Assembly: GCF_900113665.1 (NCBI RefSeq)
Contig: NZ_FOQD01000015.1
Span: 124,001 to 188,000 of the forward strand
Length of the DNA stretch: 64,000 nucleotides
From: Planctomicrobium piriforme
Lineage (GTDB): Bacteria; Planctomycetota; Planctomycetia; Planctomycetales; Planctomycetaceae
Direction: 5' to 3'
How positions within the stretch are numbered: the first letter of the stretch is position 1; the number at the start of each line of letters is the position of its first letter. Under the pieces are notes generated by a model that saw only the letters and a list, made by a program, of their open reading frames with translations, was not told where the DNA came from and did not search any database. Position numbers and translations under genes: made by a program. This document shows positions 1 through 7,398 of this stretch, in pieces.

Positions 1-1
1 C

Positions 2-133
2 GACCTCGACCCCGGCCGCACGCGACTGACGCTGACATTCACGCTCCCTCGCGGCGCATACGCGACGATGGTCGTCAAACGCCTGACGCTCGGAGAACCC
101 GTCGCCGACGAAACTCCTGAGACAGCGCTATAG
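2..133 (+). CDS. truD: tRNA pseudouridine(13) synthase TruD, C-terminal end only (partial)
   Basis: Only the last 43 codons are inside the window; the gene begins before base 1. The visible peptide contains FTLPRGAYATMVVKRLT, which matches the conserved C-terminal strand of TruD (E. coli has a LPAGSFATSVVREL-like segment). TruD makes pseudouridine at position 13 of several tRNAs. The catalytic Asp lies upstream and cannot be checked. The family call rests on this one motif, but the motif is characteristic and the stop codon is where TruD proteins normally end. Confidence 0.75.
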   Translation, partial: DLDPGRTRLTLTFTLPRGAYATMVVKRLTLGEPVADETPETAL

Positions 134-378
134 ATTTCCATCCCATCGAGAACTAAACTCGCGCATGTGAAGTTTTGGCAAAGACCGGGCCAGATTGAGA
201 CTGTTTTTTTGAACACGGGAGGGCGAGGCTCGCACACAGCAGGATCGATTGCAGTCAGTGAAAGTCGGGCTCAACAGGGGCTTCCCGCTTCCGCAAAAGT
301 CATCGAACACGTTTCGAGACAGAGCAACGAACACGTCCGCATCTTTTCTGGCTTTTCAACTCGCCCAAGGCCAGTGCG

Positions 379-2025
379 ATGGCGACATTAATTGTACTCG
401 GCCTGCCCGCCGCGGGGACGCGGCATCTGATTCAGAAGCACCGTCATGTCATTCTTGGACGTGATCCGACGTGCGATGTCATTCTCCAGCGACAGGCGGT
501 CTCCCGCTTTCATGCACAGGTGCTCTCCAATCAAGGGCACTACTACCTGGAAGATCTGCAAAGCACGAACGGCACCTTCCTCAACGGCCGTCGCGTGCAG
601 AAGCGGGAAACCCTGCAGGATGGCGACCGCATCACTCTGCACGATATCCCCATCGCCTTCTATGTGTCAGACGAGGTTCCTCGCGCGGCAGATGAAACCG
701 TTCGCAACATCGTCGCCGACGGGGACAAGCAATCCACCGAATTCGAACTTGCCGCCACCAGCGGCGCAGCCGGGGTTCGCACTCTACGGGGCCGGCTCGA
801 AACGCTGATCGAGATCTCGCGCGATCTCGGCAGCAGCCTCGAGCTGAACGAAATTCTTCCCCGCGTTCTCGATCTCCTGTTCCGCATGTTCACGCAGACG
901 ATCATTGGGGAAATTCATCTCGTCGAAACGGACGGCCAATTGCGGCCGGTCGCCATGAAGCATGGCCGCGACGCCGACAGCACCGACCTCACCGGCGCGC
1001 CGTTCAACGTCGAGCTCATTCAGGAAGTGTTGAAATCCGGCCAGGGGATCGTCCGCACCGAAGAAGGGGGCGATGCCAGCATGGCCCTCGACGGGTTCAC
1101 GCAATGCACTGTTTGCGCTCCCATCCTCGGCCCTGAGTCCATCCCCTGGGGGGTCATCCTCCTGCAGGCAGATGGATCGTCGTTCGGATTCAGCGATGAC
1201 GATCTCGAACTCGTCTCCGCCGTCGCCGTCCTCACCGGTCAATCGATCGGATACGCCCGGGCACATGATATCGTCGTCGAGCACAACAACACGCAGCGCC
1301 AGCTCGAAACCGCCCGGCAGATCCAGCTCGGCATGCTCCCCCGCGAACGACCGCAGTATCCCGGCTATGACTTCGTCCATCACTATGCGGCGGCCGAGCG
1401 AGTCGGCGGCGACTACTTCTTCTACGAGATGCTGCGTGACGGCCGTGTGATCTTCGGTATCGCCGACGCCTCAGGCAAGGGCCTGCCTGCCGCCATGCAC
1501 ATCGTCCGCTTCGCCGGCGAAGTCCGACTGCGGATTGCGACTTCTCCCACGCTCAAATCCGCCGTCGCCAGCCTGAATCAATTCGTGATGGACGGCGCTG
1601 ACGAGTGCATGTTCATCACCGCCTGCATCTGCGTCCTCGACCCGCGACAGAATCTGCTGACGCTGGCGAACGCCGGGCATCCGCCTCCATTGCTCAAACG
1701 AAAAAGCACCGGCAAGGTCGAACAACTGCTGCCGGCGCGGAAGAGCTTCCCGCTCGGCATCGCTCGCAACTATGAAATTCATCCGCTGACCGTCGCGATT
1801 GATCCCGGCGATCAGGTGGTTCTCTACACCGACGGCGTGTCAGAGGCGATGAACCATCGCAATGAACTCTTCGGAACCGAACGCCTGACGGCGGAGATGG
1901 ACGCGCAGGACTGCCCCATCGACCAGATGCTGTCCAACATCGTGTCGAAGGTCGAACGCTTCCGCGAAGGCCGCGCTCCCAGCGATGACATGACCATCGT
2001 GGGGTTCGAACGGGGCATTCGTTAG
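379..2025 (+). CDS. FHA-GAF-SpoIIE (PP2C-type) serine phosphatase, RsbU-like
   Basis: A 548-residue three-domain signalling protein. Residues about 20-80 form an FHA phosphothreonine-binding domain (ILGRDPTCDVIL, SRFHAQV, STNGTFLNG). Residues about 140-310 look like a GAF sensor domain, followed by a short helical linker (ETARQIQLGMLPRERP, typical of RsbU-like proteins). The C-terminal part is a SpoIIE phosphatase with the metal-binding acidic motifs VGGDYF, IADASGKGLPAA, YTDGVSEA and SDDMTI. Family knowledge: such enzymes dephosphorylate anti-sigma-factor antagonists in partner-switching pathways. No antagonist is adjacent; the nearest STAS protein in the window is the FHA-FHA-STAS protein ending at 34572. 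Cytoplasmic, no signal peptide. The ATG at 379 is chosen because the FHA strand begins almost immediately after it. Confidence 0.88.
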   Translation: MATLIVLGLPAAGTRHLIQKHRHVILGRDPTCDVILQRQAVSRFHAQVLSNQGHYYLEDLQSTNGTFLNGRRVQKRETLQDGDRITLHDIPIAFYVSDEVPRAADETVRNIVADGDKQSTEFELAATSGAAGVRTLRGRLETLIEISRDLGSSLELNEILPRVLDLLFRMFTQTIIGEIHLVETDGQLRPVAMKHGRDADSTDLTGAPFNVELIQEVLKSGQGIVRTEEGGDASMALDGFTQCTVCAPILGPESIPWGVILLQADGSSFGFSDDDLELVSAVAVLTGQSIGYARAHDIVVEHNNTQRQLETARQIQLGMLPRERPQYPGYDFVHHYAAAERVGGDYFFYEMLRDGRVIFGIADASGKGLPAAMHIVRFAGEVRLRIATSPTLKSAVASLNQFVMDGADECMFITACICVLDPRQNLLTLANAGHPPPLLKRKSTGKVEQLLPARKSFPLGIARNYEIHPLTVAIDPGDQVVLYTDGVSEAMNHRNELFGTERLTAEMDAQDCPIDQMLSNIVSKVERFREGRAPSDDMTIVGFERGIR

Positions 2026-2058
2026 ACGGCTACTAAGAGAACTCGTCTCGTGACCCGT

Positions 2059-2192
2059 CAAATTCCAAATCTCAAGCACCAAAATTCAAACAAATTCCAA
2101 TCCTCAAAATTCCAAACAGATAAACAAAAACGATCTCCGAGTTTTGGTCATTGAGATTTTGGATTTGTTTGTGATTTGAGATTTGGAATTTG
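2059..2192. repeat. AT-rich dispersed repeat, family A copy 1 (imperfect palindrome)
   Basis: An AT-rich block between the phosphatase and PNPOx genes. Its outer arms are a perfect 17-bp inverted repeat (CAAATTCCAAATCTCAA at 2059-2075 and its complement at 2176-2192), and the interior is built of variants of AATTCCAAA/TTTGGATTT. A T-run (GAGTTTTTA) follows the right arm, so it may also act as a transcription terminator for the phosphatase gene. Related AT-rich blocks occur near 7312, 37041 and 47546. Confidence 0.7.
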
Positions 2193-2283
2193 AGTTTTTA
2201 AGACTTCAAACCGGGTCTGCCCCGAGGCGCGGGACTTGCACCTGTTGTCTGGTCGCATTGACCATCTACAACAGGAGAGCAAC

Positions 2284-2796
2284 ATGTCCGATCCAACACC
2301 TGCCGAGCAGCAACGTAAGCTCGGCGAACTCATTCATGAGATCTACGTCGCCATGCTGGTGACGGTCGCCCCCGATGGCTCCCTTCACGGGCGCCCCATG
2401 GCGACCAACAACACCAAGTTCGATGGCACGCTCTGGTTTCTCACCGATCACGATTCCGTCAAAGTGCTGGAAGTCCAGCAGCAGCCGCAGGTGAACGTCA
2501 GCTACGCCGATCCGAAACGGCAACATTACGTCTCGGTCTCCGGCACGGCTGAAGTCACCCGGGATCGCAAACTGATCGAAGAACAGTGGACCCCTTCCGC
2601 GAAAGTCTGGTTTCCCGATGGCCCGCAGGATGAGCGGATCGCCCTGCTGAAAGTCACCGTGACCCGCGCGGAATACTGGGATGCTCCCAGCAGTCGTTTC
2701 GTCCTGCTCACCGGACTCGTGAAATCCATACTGACCGGTCAGCGACCAGGCCCCGTCGGCAAACACGGCGAATATCAGCGGTCAGCCAATTCTTGA
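2284..2796 (+). CDS. Pyridoxamine 5'-phosphate oxidase family protein, general stress protein 26-like
   Basis: A 170-residue split-barrel flavin-binding protein. The pattern IYVAMLVTVAPDGSLHGRPMA near the N-terminus, then LWFLTDHDSVKVLEVQQQPQVNVSYAD and YVSVSGTAEV, is that of the GS26-like branch of the PNPOx superfamily, which binds FMN or F420 and is usually stress-induced with unknown substrate. The ATG at 2284 is preferred over an upstream TTG because AGGAG sits 7-11 bases before it. It is a monocistronic gene; the opposite-strand terminator at 2807-2854 closes the next transcription unit. It is unlikely to be the biosynthetic PdxH, being too short and lacking PdxH-type C-terminal motifs. 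Confidence 0.85.
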   Translation: MSDPTPAEQQRKLGELIHEIYVAMLVTVAPDGSLHGRPMATNNTKFDGTLWFLTDHDSVKVLEVQQQPQVNVSYADPKRQHYVSVSGTAEVTRDRKLIEEQWTPSAKVWFPDGPQDERIALLKVTVTRAEYWDAPSSRFVLLTGLVKSILTGQRPGPVGKHGEYQRSANS

Positions 2797-2806
2797 ATTG
2801 TGCTGA

Positions 2807-2854
2807 AAACAAAACAAAAAAGACCCGGTGCTCAAGCCCGTTGAGCACCGGGTC
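2807..2854 (-). terminator. Strong intrinsic terminator of the 42-aa membrane-protein gene
   Basis: A perfect 14-bp stem (GACCCGGTGCTCAA, 2822-2835, with its complement at 2841-2854) and a 5-base loop. Read on the minus strand it is followed by TTTTTTGTTTTGTTTT. There is no T-run on the plus side, so it terminates minus-strand transcription, i.e. the small gene at 2945-3073. Confidence 0.9.
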
Positions 2855-2944
2855 ACCGCAGCTTGTTGAGCGAAGGGGTTTTGCGGCGTTTTCGCGGCTT
2901 TCAAACCCAATCGCTCGTGTTTCTGCGTGGAGGGATCATCAAAA

Positions 2945-3073
2945 TCAACCGCCCAGCATCTTCGCAACAAAGAAAATCACAATCGCGCCCATAAATCCGC
3001 CGCCAGCGAGCAGATAAACCAGCGAATAACCAGCAGCAGCAGCCAGAACAGGTGCAATTACAAGAGCTTCCAT
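2945..3073 (-). CDS. 42-residue membrane protein with sigma-54 promoter, function unknown
   Basis: A small reading frame encoding 42 residues. It starts MEALVIAPVLAAAAG, then a second hydrophobic stretch with LLAGGGFMGAIVIFF, and ends KMLGG. Nearly the whole chain is hydrophobic, so one or two membrane segments with a glycine-rich hinge (GGGFMG) are likely. Evidence that it is real: GAGGAG lies 7 bases before the ATG, an exact sigma-54 promoter (3146-3161) lies about 70 bases upstream on the same strand, and a strong intrinsic terminator (2807-2854) lies about 90 bases downstream, so a full transcription unit fits in about 330 bases. I do not recognise the family with certainty; the sequence has no metal-binding or catalytic motif. 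Sigma-54 control suggests induction by nitrogen status or envelope stress; that is inference. Confidence 0.75.
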   Translation of the reverse strand: MEALVIAPVLAAAAGYSLVYLLAGGGFMGAIVIFFVAKMLGG

Positions 3074-3145
3074 GGCACGTCTCCTCATCAGGGGTAATCA
3101 ACTCGGCCCCTGTTTACTCTCAGGGCCAGAACATCAGAGACGTAA

Positions 3146-3161
3146 GGCAAACACCGTGCCA
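3146..3161 (-). promoter_or_regulatory. Consensus sigma-54 promoter (-24/-12)
   Basis: On the minus strand the sequence is TGGCACGGTGTTTGCC, an exact match to TGGCAC-N5-TTGC with GG and GC the correct 10 bases apart. The predicted transcript start is about 3135, giving a leader of roughly 60 bases before the ATG at 3073. It shares 14 of 16 bases with the box before glnA (55652-55667), and the flanking TTA after TTTGCC is also shared. Confidence 0.82.
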
Positions 3162-3183
3162 ATCTGTCTTGTGGCTGACAAAA

Positions 3184-3228
3184 GATTTTTGAAGCGCAGA
3201 GAGCGCCGAGTTCGCAGAGGAGAAGATT
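3184..3228. repeat. Dispersed repeat family B, left arm (GCGCAGAGAGCGCCGAG type)
   Basis: The motif TTTTTGAAGCGCAGAGAGC followed by GCCGAGTTCGCAGAG is nearly the same as the left arm at 63450-63490. A matching right arm (CTCTCCGCGGCCTCCGCGC) appears only at 3774, beyond the 137-residue gene, so the two arms bracket that gene. This type of imperfect palindrome is widespread between genes in planctomycete genomes (general knowledge). Confidence 0.7.
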
Positions 3229-3309
3229 ACTCTCGCGAGCCTGTTCTTCTTAGAGTTGATTACCAAGCTTCAACTCCGTAACTCCGCTCTCTTCTTTCCT
3301 TTTCGTTGT

Positions 3310-3723
3310 TCATTCTGGATTGCCGTTCGATCTCATTTTTGACACACCGCATTTCAGAGCCGCAATTGCGGTCAACAGGCCGAAGACAGCAGCAACAGCC
3401 ACGTCCGCAACTAACAAACGAGCATCAAATTGATTGAATTCACCTTTGAACGGCAGACAGAAATCCCACCAACTTCTGTGACCATCGACTTGTTCAACAA
3501 TTTCTCCATCCGGTTTCTTGACGTCGTATCTAGTTTCCCAGACTGTCCGGCTCAAAAAAGAAAATGGGAATCCGTGTTCGTAGGTCCATGATTCCTGGAC
3601 GGCAGGGCCCGCAAAGCCCCCTCCAGTTTCAACGACGCTTCCCAAGAGAAGAGCGAAGCATGTGTACGCAAAGAACACGGCACAAGCGGCAATACGCGCG
3701 AGAATGACATGCATCTTCATCAT
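3310..3723 (-). CDS. Hypothetical membrane protein, 137 aa
   Basis: Not recognised. Two hydrophobic segments are visible: residues about 5-30 (VILARIAACAVFFAYTCFALL) and about 103-123 (LLVADVAVAAVFGLLTAIAAL). The middle 70 residues are polar and aromatic (WTYEHGFPFSFLSRTVWETRY, WWDFCLPFKGEF) and probably lie outside the membrane. No Shine-Dalgarno is obvious before the tandem ATGs. Its base composition is less GC-rich than the neighbours, and it lies between two arms of dispersed repeat family B, so it may have arrived as cargo. Function cannot be assigned. Confidence 0.6.
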   Translation of the reverse strand: MMKMHVILARIAACAVFFAYTCFALLLGSVVETGGGFAGPAVQESWTYEHGFPFSFLSRTVWETRYDVKKPDGEIVEQVDGHRSWWDFCLPFKGEFNQFDARLLVADVAVAAVFGLLTAIAALKCGVSKMRSNGNPE

Positions 3724-3769
3724 GGGAACTTGTCCAGTCAGTAGATCAGGAACCTAGCTGTCATTCCTG

Positions 3770-3822
3770 TCATCTCTCCGCGGCCTCCGCGCTCTCGGCG
3801 TTTCTAACTCTTCATCTCAGAC
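3770..3822. repeat. Dispersed repeat family B, right arm
   Basis: The segment contains TCTCTCCGCGGCCTCCGCGC then TCTCGGCGTTTCTAAC, matching the right arm at 63558-63595 (CTCTCCGCGGCCTCTGCGTT). It pairs with the left arm at 3184-3228 across about 550 bases holding the 137-residue gene. Confidence 0.6.
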
Positions 3823-3834
3823 GAGTTCAGACTC

Positions 3835-5019
3835 TCACGTCCAATTCGCCAACGGATGCGAACGATCCGTCAGTGGCAGAGTCACTCTCGCCCCCTTTTG
3901 AACATGCGAAGCAAACACAGCCGAGATCATCTCGATGATCGCCTGGCCATCCTGCGCACTGCACAACGGTGCTCGTCCTTCGGTGATCGACGCCAGAAGA
4001 TCCCGGCCAGCGGTGAGATGGTTTCCCACTTCCGTTTTCAGATTTGCAATCGGTTCCGGTTTGCCAATCCCGGCGGAACTGATCGGCACCCAGGGGCGCG
4101 GTTGCGAGGTCGGCTGAAACGGATTACCCGGCACGAAGTGCGCCAGCGGCTCGACATCAATTCGCAGATCGATCAGTCCCTTGTTCCCGATTAACTGCAC
4201 TCCAAAGTTCGCTTCCTTCACCCCGGCATTGCGGATGGAATCGAAGTACATCGGCACGCCGTTCTCCATGTCGAACCGCGCATGCACTCGATCCCCTGCC
4301 AATGGTCCGACTCCCTCAGCGCCAGCCACCACGTCGGCAGGCAGTGCCGGACGACTCCCCTGCTCCAGCACTGCACTACAGGCGAGCGCATTCCCGGCGA
4401 AGTACCGAGCCAGATCGAAGTCGTGACAGCCAAGTACCCACAGGTCGAGTCCGCCTCCACGCTGGTCTTCTTTCCCACGACAGCGAATCTCGAGTAGTTC
4501 CCCAATCGCTCCCTCCGCGACCGCTGCCTTCACCACGGGCAACGACGGGTGATAACGATTCCGATGCGCGAGCGCCAGACGCACATCATGCTTTCCACAA
4601 GCGGCGACAATCTCATCCGCTTCCGCCAGCGTCCGACAGAACGGCTTCTCGCAATAGATCCCCTTGGCCCCTGCTTCAATCGCCGCGAGGATCATGTCGC
4701 GATGCTCTGAAACATCCCGCGGGCCAATCGCAACGATGTCCGGTTTCAACTTTGACAGCATTTCCCGGTAATCGGCAAACGCCGGCACGCCAGGCAGCCG
4801 CGCCTTTTCTTTCTCCCGTCCCATGGCATCGGCATCTGCGAACCCGACGACTTCCGTCTCAGGCAGTGCGAGCCACATCGTATCGAGTCCGTGACCGTAG
4901 TTGCCGCGTCCGGTATGCCCGATGACCCCCACCCGCCACCGCTTCTCACCGGCCAGGACCGGCGTCGCGGCCCAAGCCGCCATCGCCCCCGCCGCAAACA
5001 AAAACTGACGCCGGTCCAT
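3835..5019 (-). CDS. Gfo/Idh/MocA-family oxidoreductase with Tat signal
   Basis: A 394-residue protein. MDRRQFLFAAGAMAAWAA at the N-terminus is a twin-arginine signal peptide ending VLAGE, so the enzyme is predicted to be exported folded with its cofactor. The Rossmann start (WRVGVIGHTGRGNYG) is unusual in having GHTGRG, followed by VVGFADAD, DIVAIGPRDVSEHRDM, the family motif YCEKPFCRTLAEAD (EKP, residues about 134-136) and LALAHRNRYHPS. These are NAD(P)-dependent sugar or cyclitol dehydrogenases in known relatives; the substrate is not predictable. Start: the Met placed directly before the RR motif was chosen; upstream in-frame starts at 5064 and 5142 would bury the Tat signal. Divergent from the ABC transporter pair. 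Confidence 0.8.
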   Translation of the reverse strand: MDRRQFLFAAGAMAAWAATPVLAGEKRWRVGVIGHTGRGNYGHGLDTMWLALPETEVVGFADADAMGREKEKARLPGVPAFADYREMLSKLKPDIVAIGPRDVSEHRDMILAAIEAGAKGIYCEKPFCRTLAEADEIVAACGKHDVRLALAHRNRYHPSLPVVKAAVAEGAIGELLEIRCRGKEDQRGGGLDLWVLGCHDFDLARYFAGNALACSAVLEQGSRPALPADVVAGAEGVGPLAGDRVHARFDMENGVPMYFDSIRNAGVKEANFGVQLIGNKGLIDLRIDVEPLAHFVPGNPFQPTSQPRPWVPISSAGIGKPEPIANLKTEVGNHLTAGRDLLASITEGRAPLCSAQDGQAIIEMISAVFASHVQKGARVTLPLTDRSHPLANWT

Positions 5020-5278
5020 GCCAGCATCCACGCGTTGCGACTCGCCATGTTTCAAAGACATCTGAGCCCCCGTGGCATGACCACATTTCAAAAGCAGCGA
5101 CTGAATCATACTGTTGACCCAATGTTTGTCGCTCGCCTGCAAACGACCGTCAACAGATCCGGACTGCGAAATGGATCTTCCGCATTCGAAATCGGGCCGG
5201 GCGGGAAGAATTTTAATCCAGCTTCACGGCCGTCACGTTGAAGAAAGACGAAAACTGCCGAAAGCGACGGAGCATCGC

Positions 5279-6058
5279 GTGATCCGTATCATGAATGTCA
5301 CTCAGCATTACGGCGTCCGGCCAGTGCTGAAGAATGTTTCTATTGAGATCCCAGCAGGCAGCCGCACGGCAGTCATCGGCCCAAACGGCATGGGGAAGAC
5401 CACGCTGCTGAACGTGATGGCAGGCGTGCTGGCGCCGCAACATGGATTCGTGGAGATCGACGGCCTGATTCGCCGCTCTTCGGTGGAAGCTGAACTGGAG
5501 ATTCGACGGCACACGGTGTTTCTGCCGGACCGCTCCTTCCTGCCTCAGACCAGAACCGGGCGAGAATTCTTGTTGGCGGTCGGCAAGCTCTATGAGGTCG
5601 AGCAAGACCGCATCATCGATCACGCGCAGCGATTGCTGGATTTGTTCGAGCTGACGGCGATCGCGGATTCTCCAATTCGAACGTATTCCGCCGGTCAGCA
5701 GAAAAAGATCGCCCTCTCGTCCGCGATCATCACTGATGCCAGAACATTGCTGCTGGACGAACCGTTCTCAGGCGGACTCGATCCGGCAGGCATTCTGGCC
5801 CTGCGTCACCTGTTGCAGCGTCTGGCCGAACGCCAGCAACGCACGGTGGTCATGACTTCCCCGGTACCCGAACTCGTTACCGAAATCGCCGATCGGATCA
5901 TCATTATCCGCTCGGGAGAGGTGGTCGCCTACGGCACGTTGGAGGAGATTCAACACCAGTCCGGATCAACTGGTTCCTTCAGCGAGTTGTTGCAGAAGAT
6001 GGTTTTTCCGGAGGCGATTGAGAATGTAGAGCGGTACTTCGCAGGAGAGACTCCATGA
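5279..6058 (+). CDS. ABC transporter ATP-binding protein
   Basis: A 259-residue ATPase with Walker A GPNGMGKTT (residues 34-42), signature YSAGQQKKIAL, Walker B LLLDEPFSGGLD. The H-loop histidine is missing: the segment reads VVMTSPVPELVTEIADR where family members have S-H, so Pro replaces the switch His. Start: a GTG at 5279 gives VIRIMNVTQHYG, the standard ABC N-terminus, with GGAG about 9 bases upstream; an upstream ATG at 5114 would overlap the divergent oxidoreductase gene's leader. The stop overlaps the next gene's start as ATGA, so the two are translationally coupled and probably form one transporter. The substrate is unknown; the subgroup resembles ATPases for multidrug or ABC-2-type export. 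Confidence 0.85.
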   Translation: MIRIMNVTQHYGVRPVLKNVSIEIPAGSRTAVIGPNGMGKTTLLNVMAGVLAPQHGFVEIDGLIRRSSVEAELEIRRHTVFLPDRSFLPQTRTGREFLLAVGKLYEVEQDRIIDHAQRLLDLFELTAIADSPIRTYSAGQQKKIALSSAIITDARTLLLDEPFSGGLDPAGILALRHLLQRLAERQQRTVVMTSPVPELVTEIADRIIIIRSGEVVAYGTLEEIQHQSGSTGSFSELLQKMVFPEAIENVERYFAGETP

Positions 6059-7218
6059 TGGCCTCCCTGAGAACTTGGTGCCGAAGAGTCGCGCCCCCGG
6101 CAGTCTGTGTCTGGGCTGCGTTTGTTTTCTGGTTGTTTGGTGCTTTTGGCATCCCATTGTTGCTCAGTCTGAGCGGTTTACCCCTATCGGAACTGATGCA
6201 ATTTTCATTGGGGCGGTATCCGGCCGTATTTTCTGCTGGACTCTATGGGGTCTATCGAGTTGCCGCGTTCCATCCGTTCTTTCGTCCCAAATATCGACAG
6301 TGGCTGGAGCAGACTCCCTGGCATGGAGAGCACCCACTCCCGCTGGGACCGGTTCATCTGGTGACTCAGGATTTCGTCTTCATCCTGGTCGGAACTCTTC
6401 TGACCTTGTTCGATTCGCAAGCCTACCTGTACGACGTTGCAGCCACTTTTATGACCGCCTATCTGGCCGCACTTGCTTTGGGATTGGCGGCAACCGGGCA
6501 GTTGAAGCTGGCCTACGTTGTCATGTTCGGCCTTGGGGCAGCGATGCTGTTGTGGGAATGGCCGATCCTGCTGACACTGTCGCTGTGTGCGCTCTATTTT
6601 GTCGCCGCCAACGGTCTGCGAATCAGCCTCGACGAATTTGATCGATGGAATGAAGTGATGATTTTTGGCATTCCGGTCAAGGAGGTGATCCACACCGATT
6701 CCAAATCGCGCCAGTTTGGCTGGCCTTTTGACCAACTCAGCCCTGGTCGATTTCCCTTTATCCAGACTCCCTTCACGGCCTTCGCATTAGCGTTACTTGC
6801 AGGCTGGTGGGCGCTGGTCATTCTGCTCTGGATGCCGGATGAACAGATGCCACAATTGATCTCCTCGTATTTCATCTTCGCGTTGAGTTGCATCGTCTTC
6901 AGAACCGTCGCATACGCCTACGGCTATTACCCTCCGCTGAGTCTGGATGCGCGGCTGCGATTATTCAGGTGGATCATTGCTGGTTATGACCAGATCTTTA
7001 TCGCGCCGTTCCTCATCCTGCTGGCGATATGGGGCACAAGCGCGGGTATCGAGTATGGGCTACTAACAGACACTGTCGGCCTCCCCGCCTTGGTCTTTGT
7101 CAGCCTGCTGATTGCGATTGGATGTCCTCCCACTCTGGAGAAATGGCGGCTGACCGGCGAGCATCGGATCGCGCCGACTTCACTTAGTTCCTCATCAGAA
7201 CTGGTCCGCACCCAATAA
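6055..7218 (+). CDS. Multi-pass membrane protein, likely permease partner of the ABC ATPase
   Basis: A 387-residue very hydrophobic protein with about nine or ten predicted membrane segments, e.g. AAFVFWLFGAFGIPLLLSL, FVFILVGTLLTLF, LAALALGLAATGQL, ALALLAGWWALVILLW and YFIFALSCIVFR. It overlaps the ATPase gene by ATGA. No clear ABC-2 permease signature was seen, so the permease role is inferred from coupling. Two soluble loops (around residues 80-105 and 195-230) contain charged conserved-looking residues. The gene is followed by a modest hairpin with a T-rich tail, so the pair looks like a complete operon. Confidence 0.75.
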   Translation: MMASLRTWCRRVAPPAVCVWAAFVFWLFGAFGIPLLLSLSGLPLSELMQFSLGRYPAVFSAGLYGVYRVAAFHPFFRPKYRQWLEQTPWHGEHPLPLGPVHLVTQDFVFILVGTLLTLFDSQAYLYDVAATFMTAYLAALALGLAATGQLKLAYVVMFGLGAAMLLWEWPILLTLSLCALYFVAANGLRISLDEFDRWNEVMIFGIPVKEVIHTDSKSRQFGWPFDQLSPGRFPFIQTPFTAFALALLAGWWALVILLWMPDEQMPQLISSYFIFALSCIVFRTVAYAYGYYPPLSLDARLRLFRWIIAGYDQIFIAPFLILLAIWGTSAGIEYGLLTDTVGLPALVFVSLLIAIGCPPTLEKWRLTGEHRIAPTSLSSSSELVRTQ

Positions 7219-7232
7219 ACCTCTCCATCCCT

Positions 7233-7260
7233 ATCACCACTTCATCTTGGTGATTTCTTT
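7233..7260 (+). terminator. Possible weak intrinsic terminator after the ABC operon
   Basis: ATCACCA (7233-7239) pairs with TGGTGAT (7248-7254) over an 8-base loop, followed by TTCTTT. The stem is short and AT-containing, so this is tentative. Confidence 0.4.
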
Positions 7261-7311
7261 CAAATCCATTACGTTTCCGCCCGCGCGGCACGCGTTTCAG
7301 TTTTGACCATT

Positions 7312-7354
7312 GAGTTTTGTTTCGGATTTCGTGCTTCGAAATTGGAATTTCGAG
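7312..7354. repeat. AT-rich dispersed repeat, family A copy 2
   Basis: Contains TTGTTTCGGATTTCGTGC then TTCGAAATTGGAATTTCGAG. Over about 38 bases it is nearly identical to the copy at 47546-47584, differing at a handful of positions. It lies between the ABC operon and the 213-residue gene. Confidence 0.75.
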
Positions 7355-7398
7355 GGAGTCGTTCAGCTCCCTGACTGTTTCCACCAGGGGGGCGGGCG

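Noticed and set aside
784..1383. Minus-strand open frame inside the FHA-GAF-SpoIIE gene.
   Set aside because: Antisense shadow; the plus strand carries conserved phosphatase motifs in the same interval.
2059..2192. Repeated AT-rich units as a CRISPR array.
   Set aside because: Units vary in length and sequence, have no constant spacers, and form a single palindrome; no cas gene is in the window.
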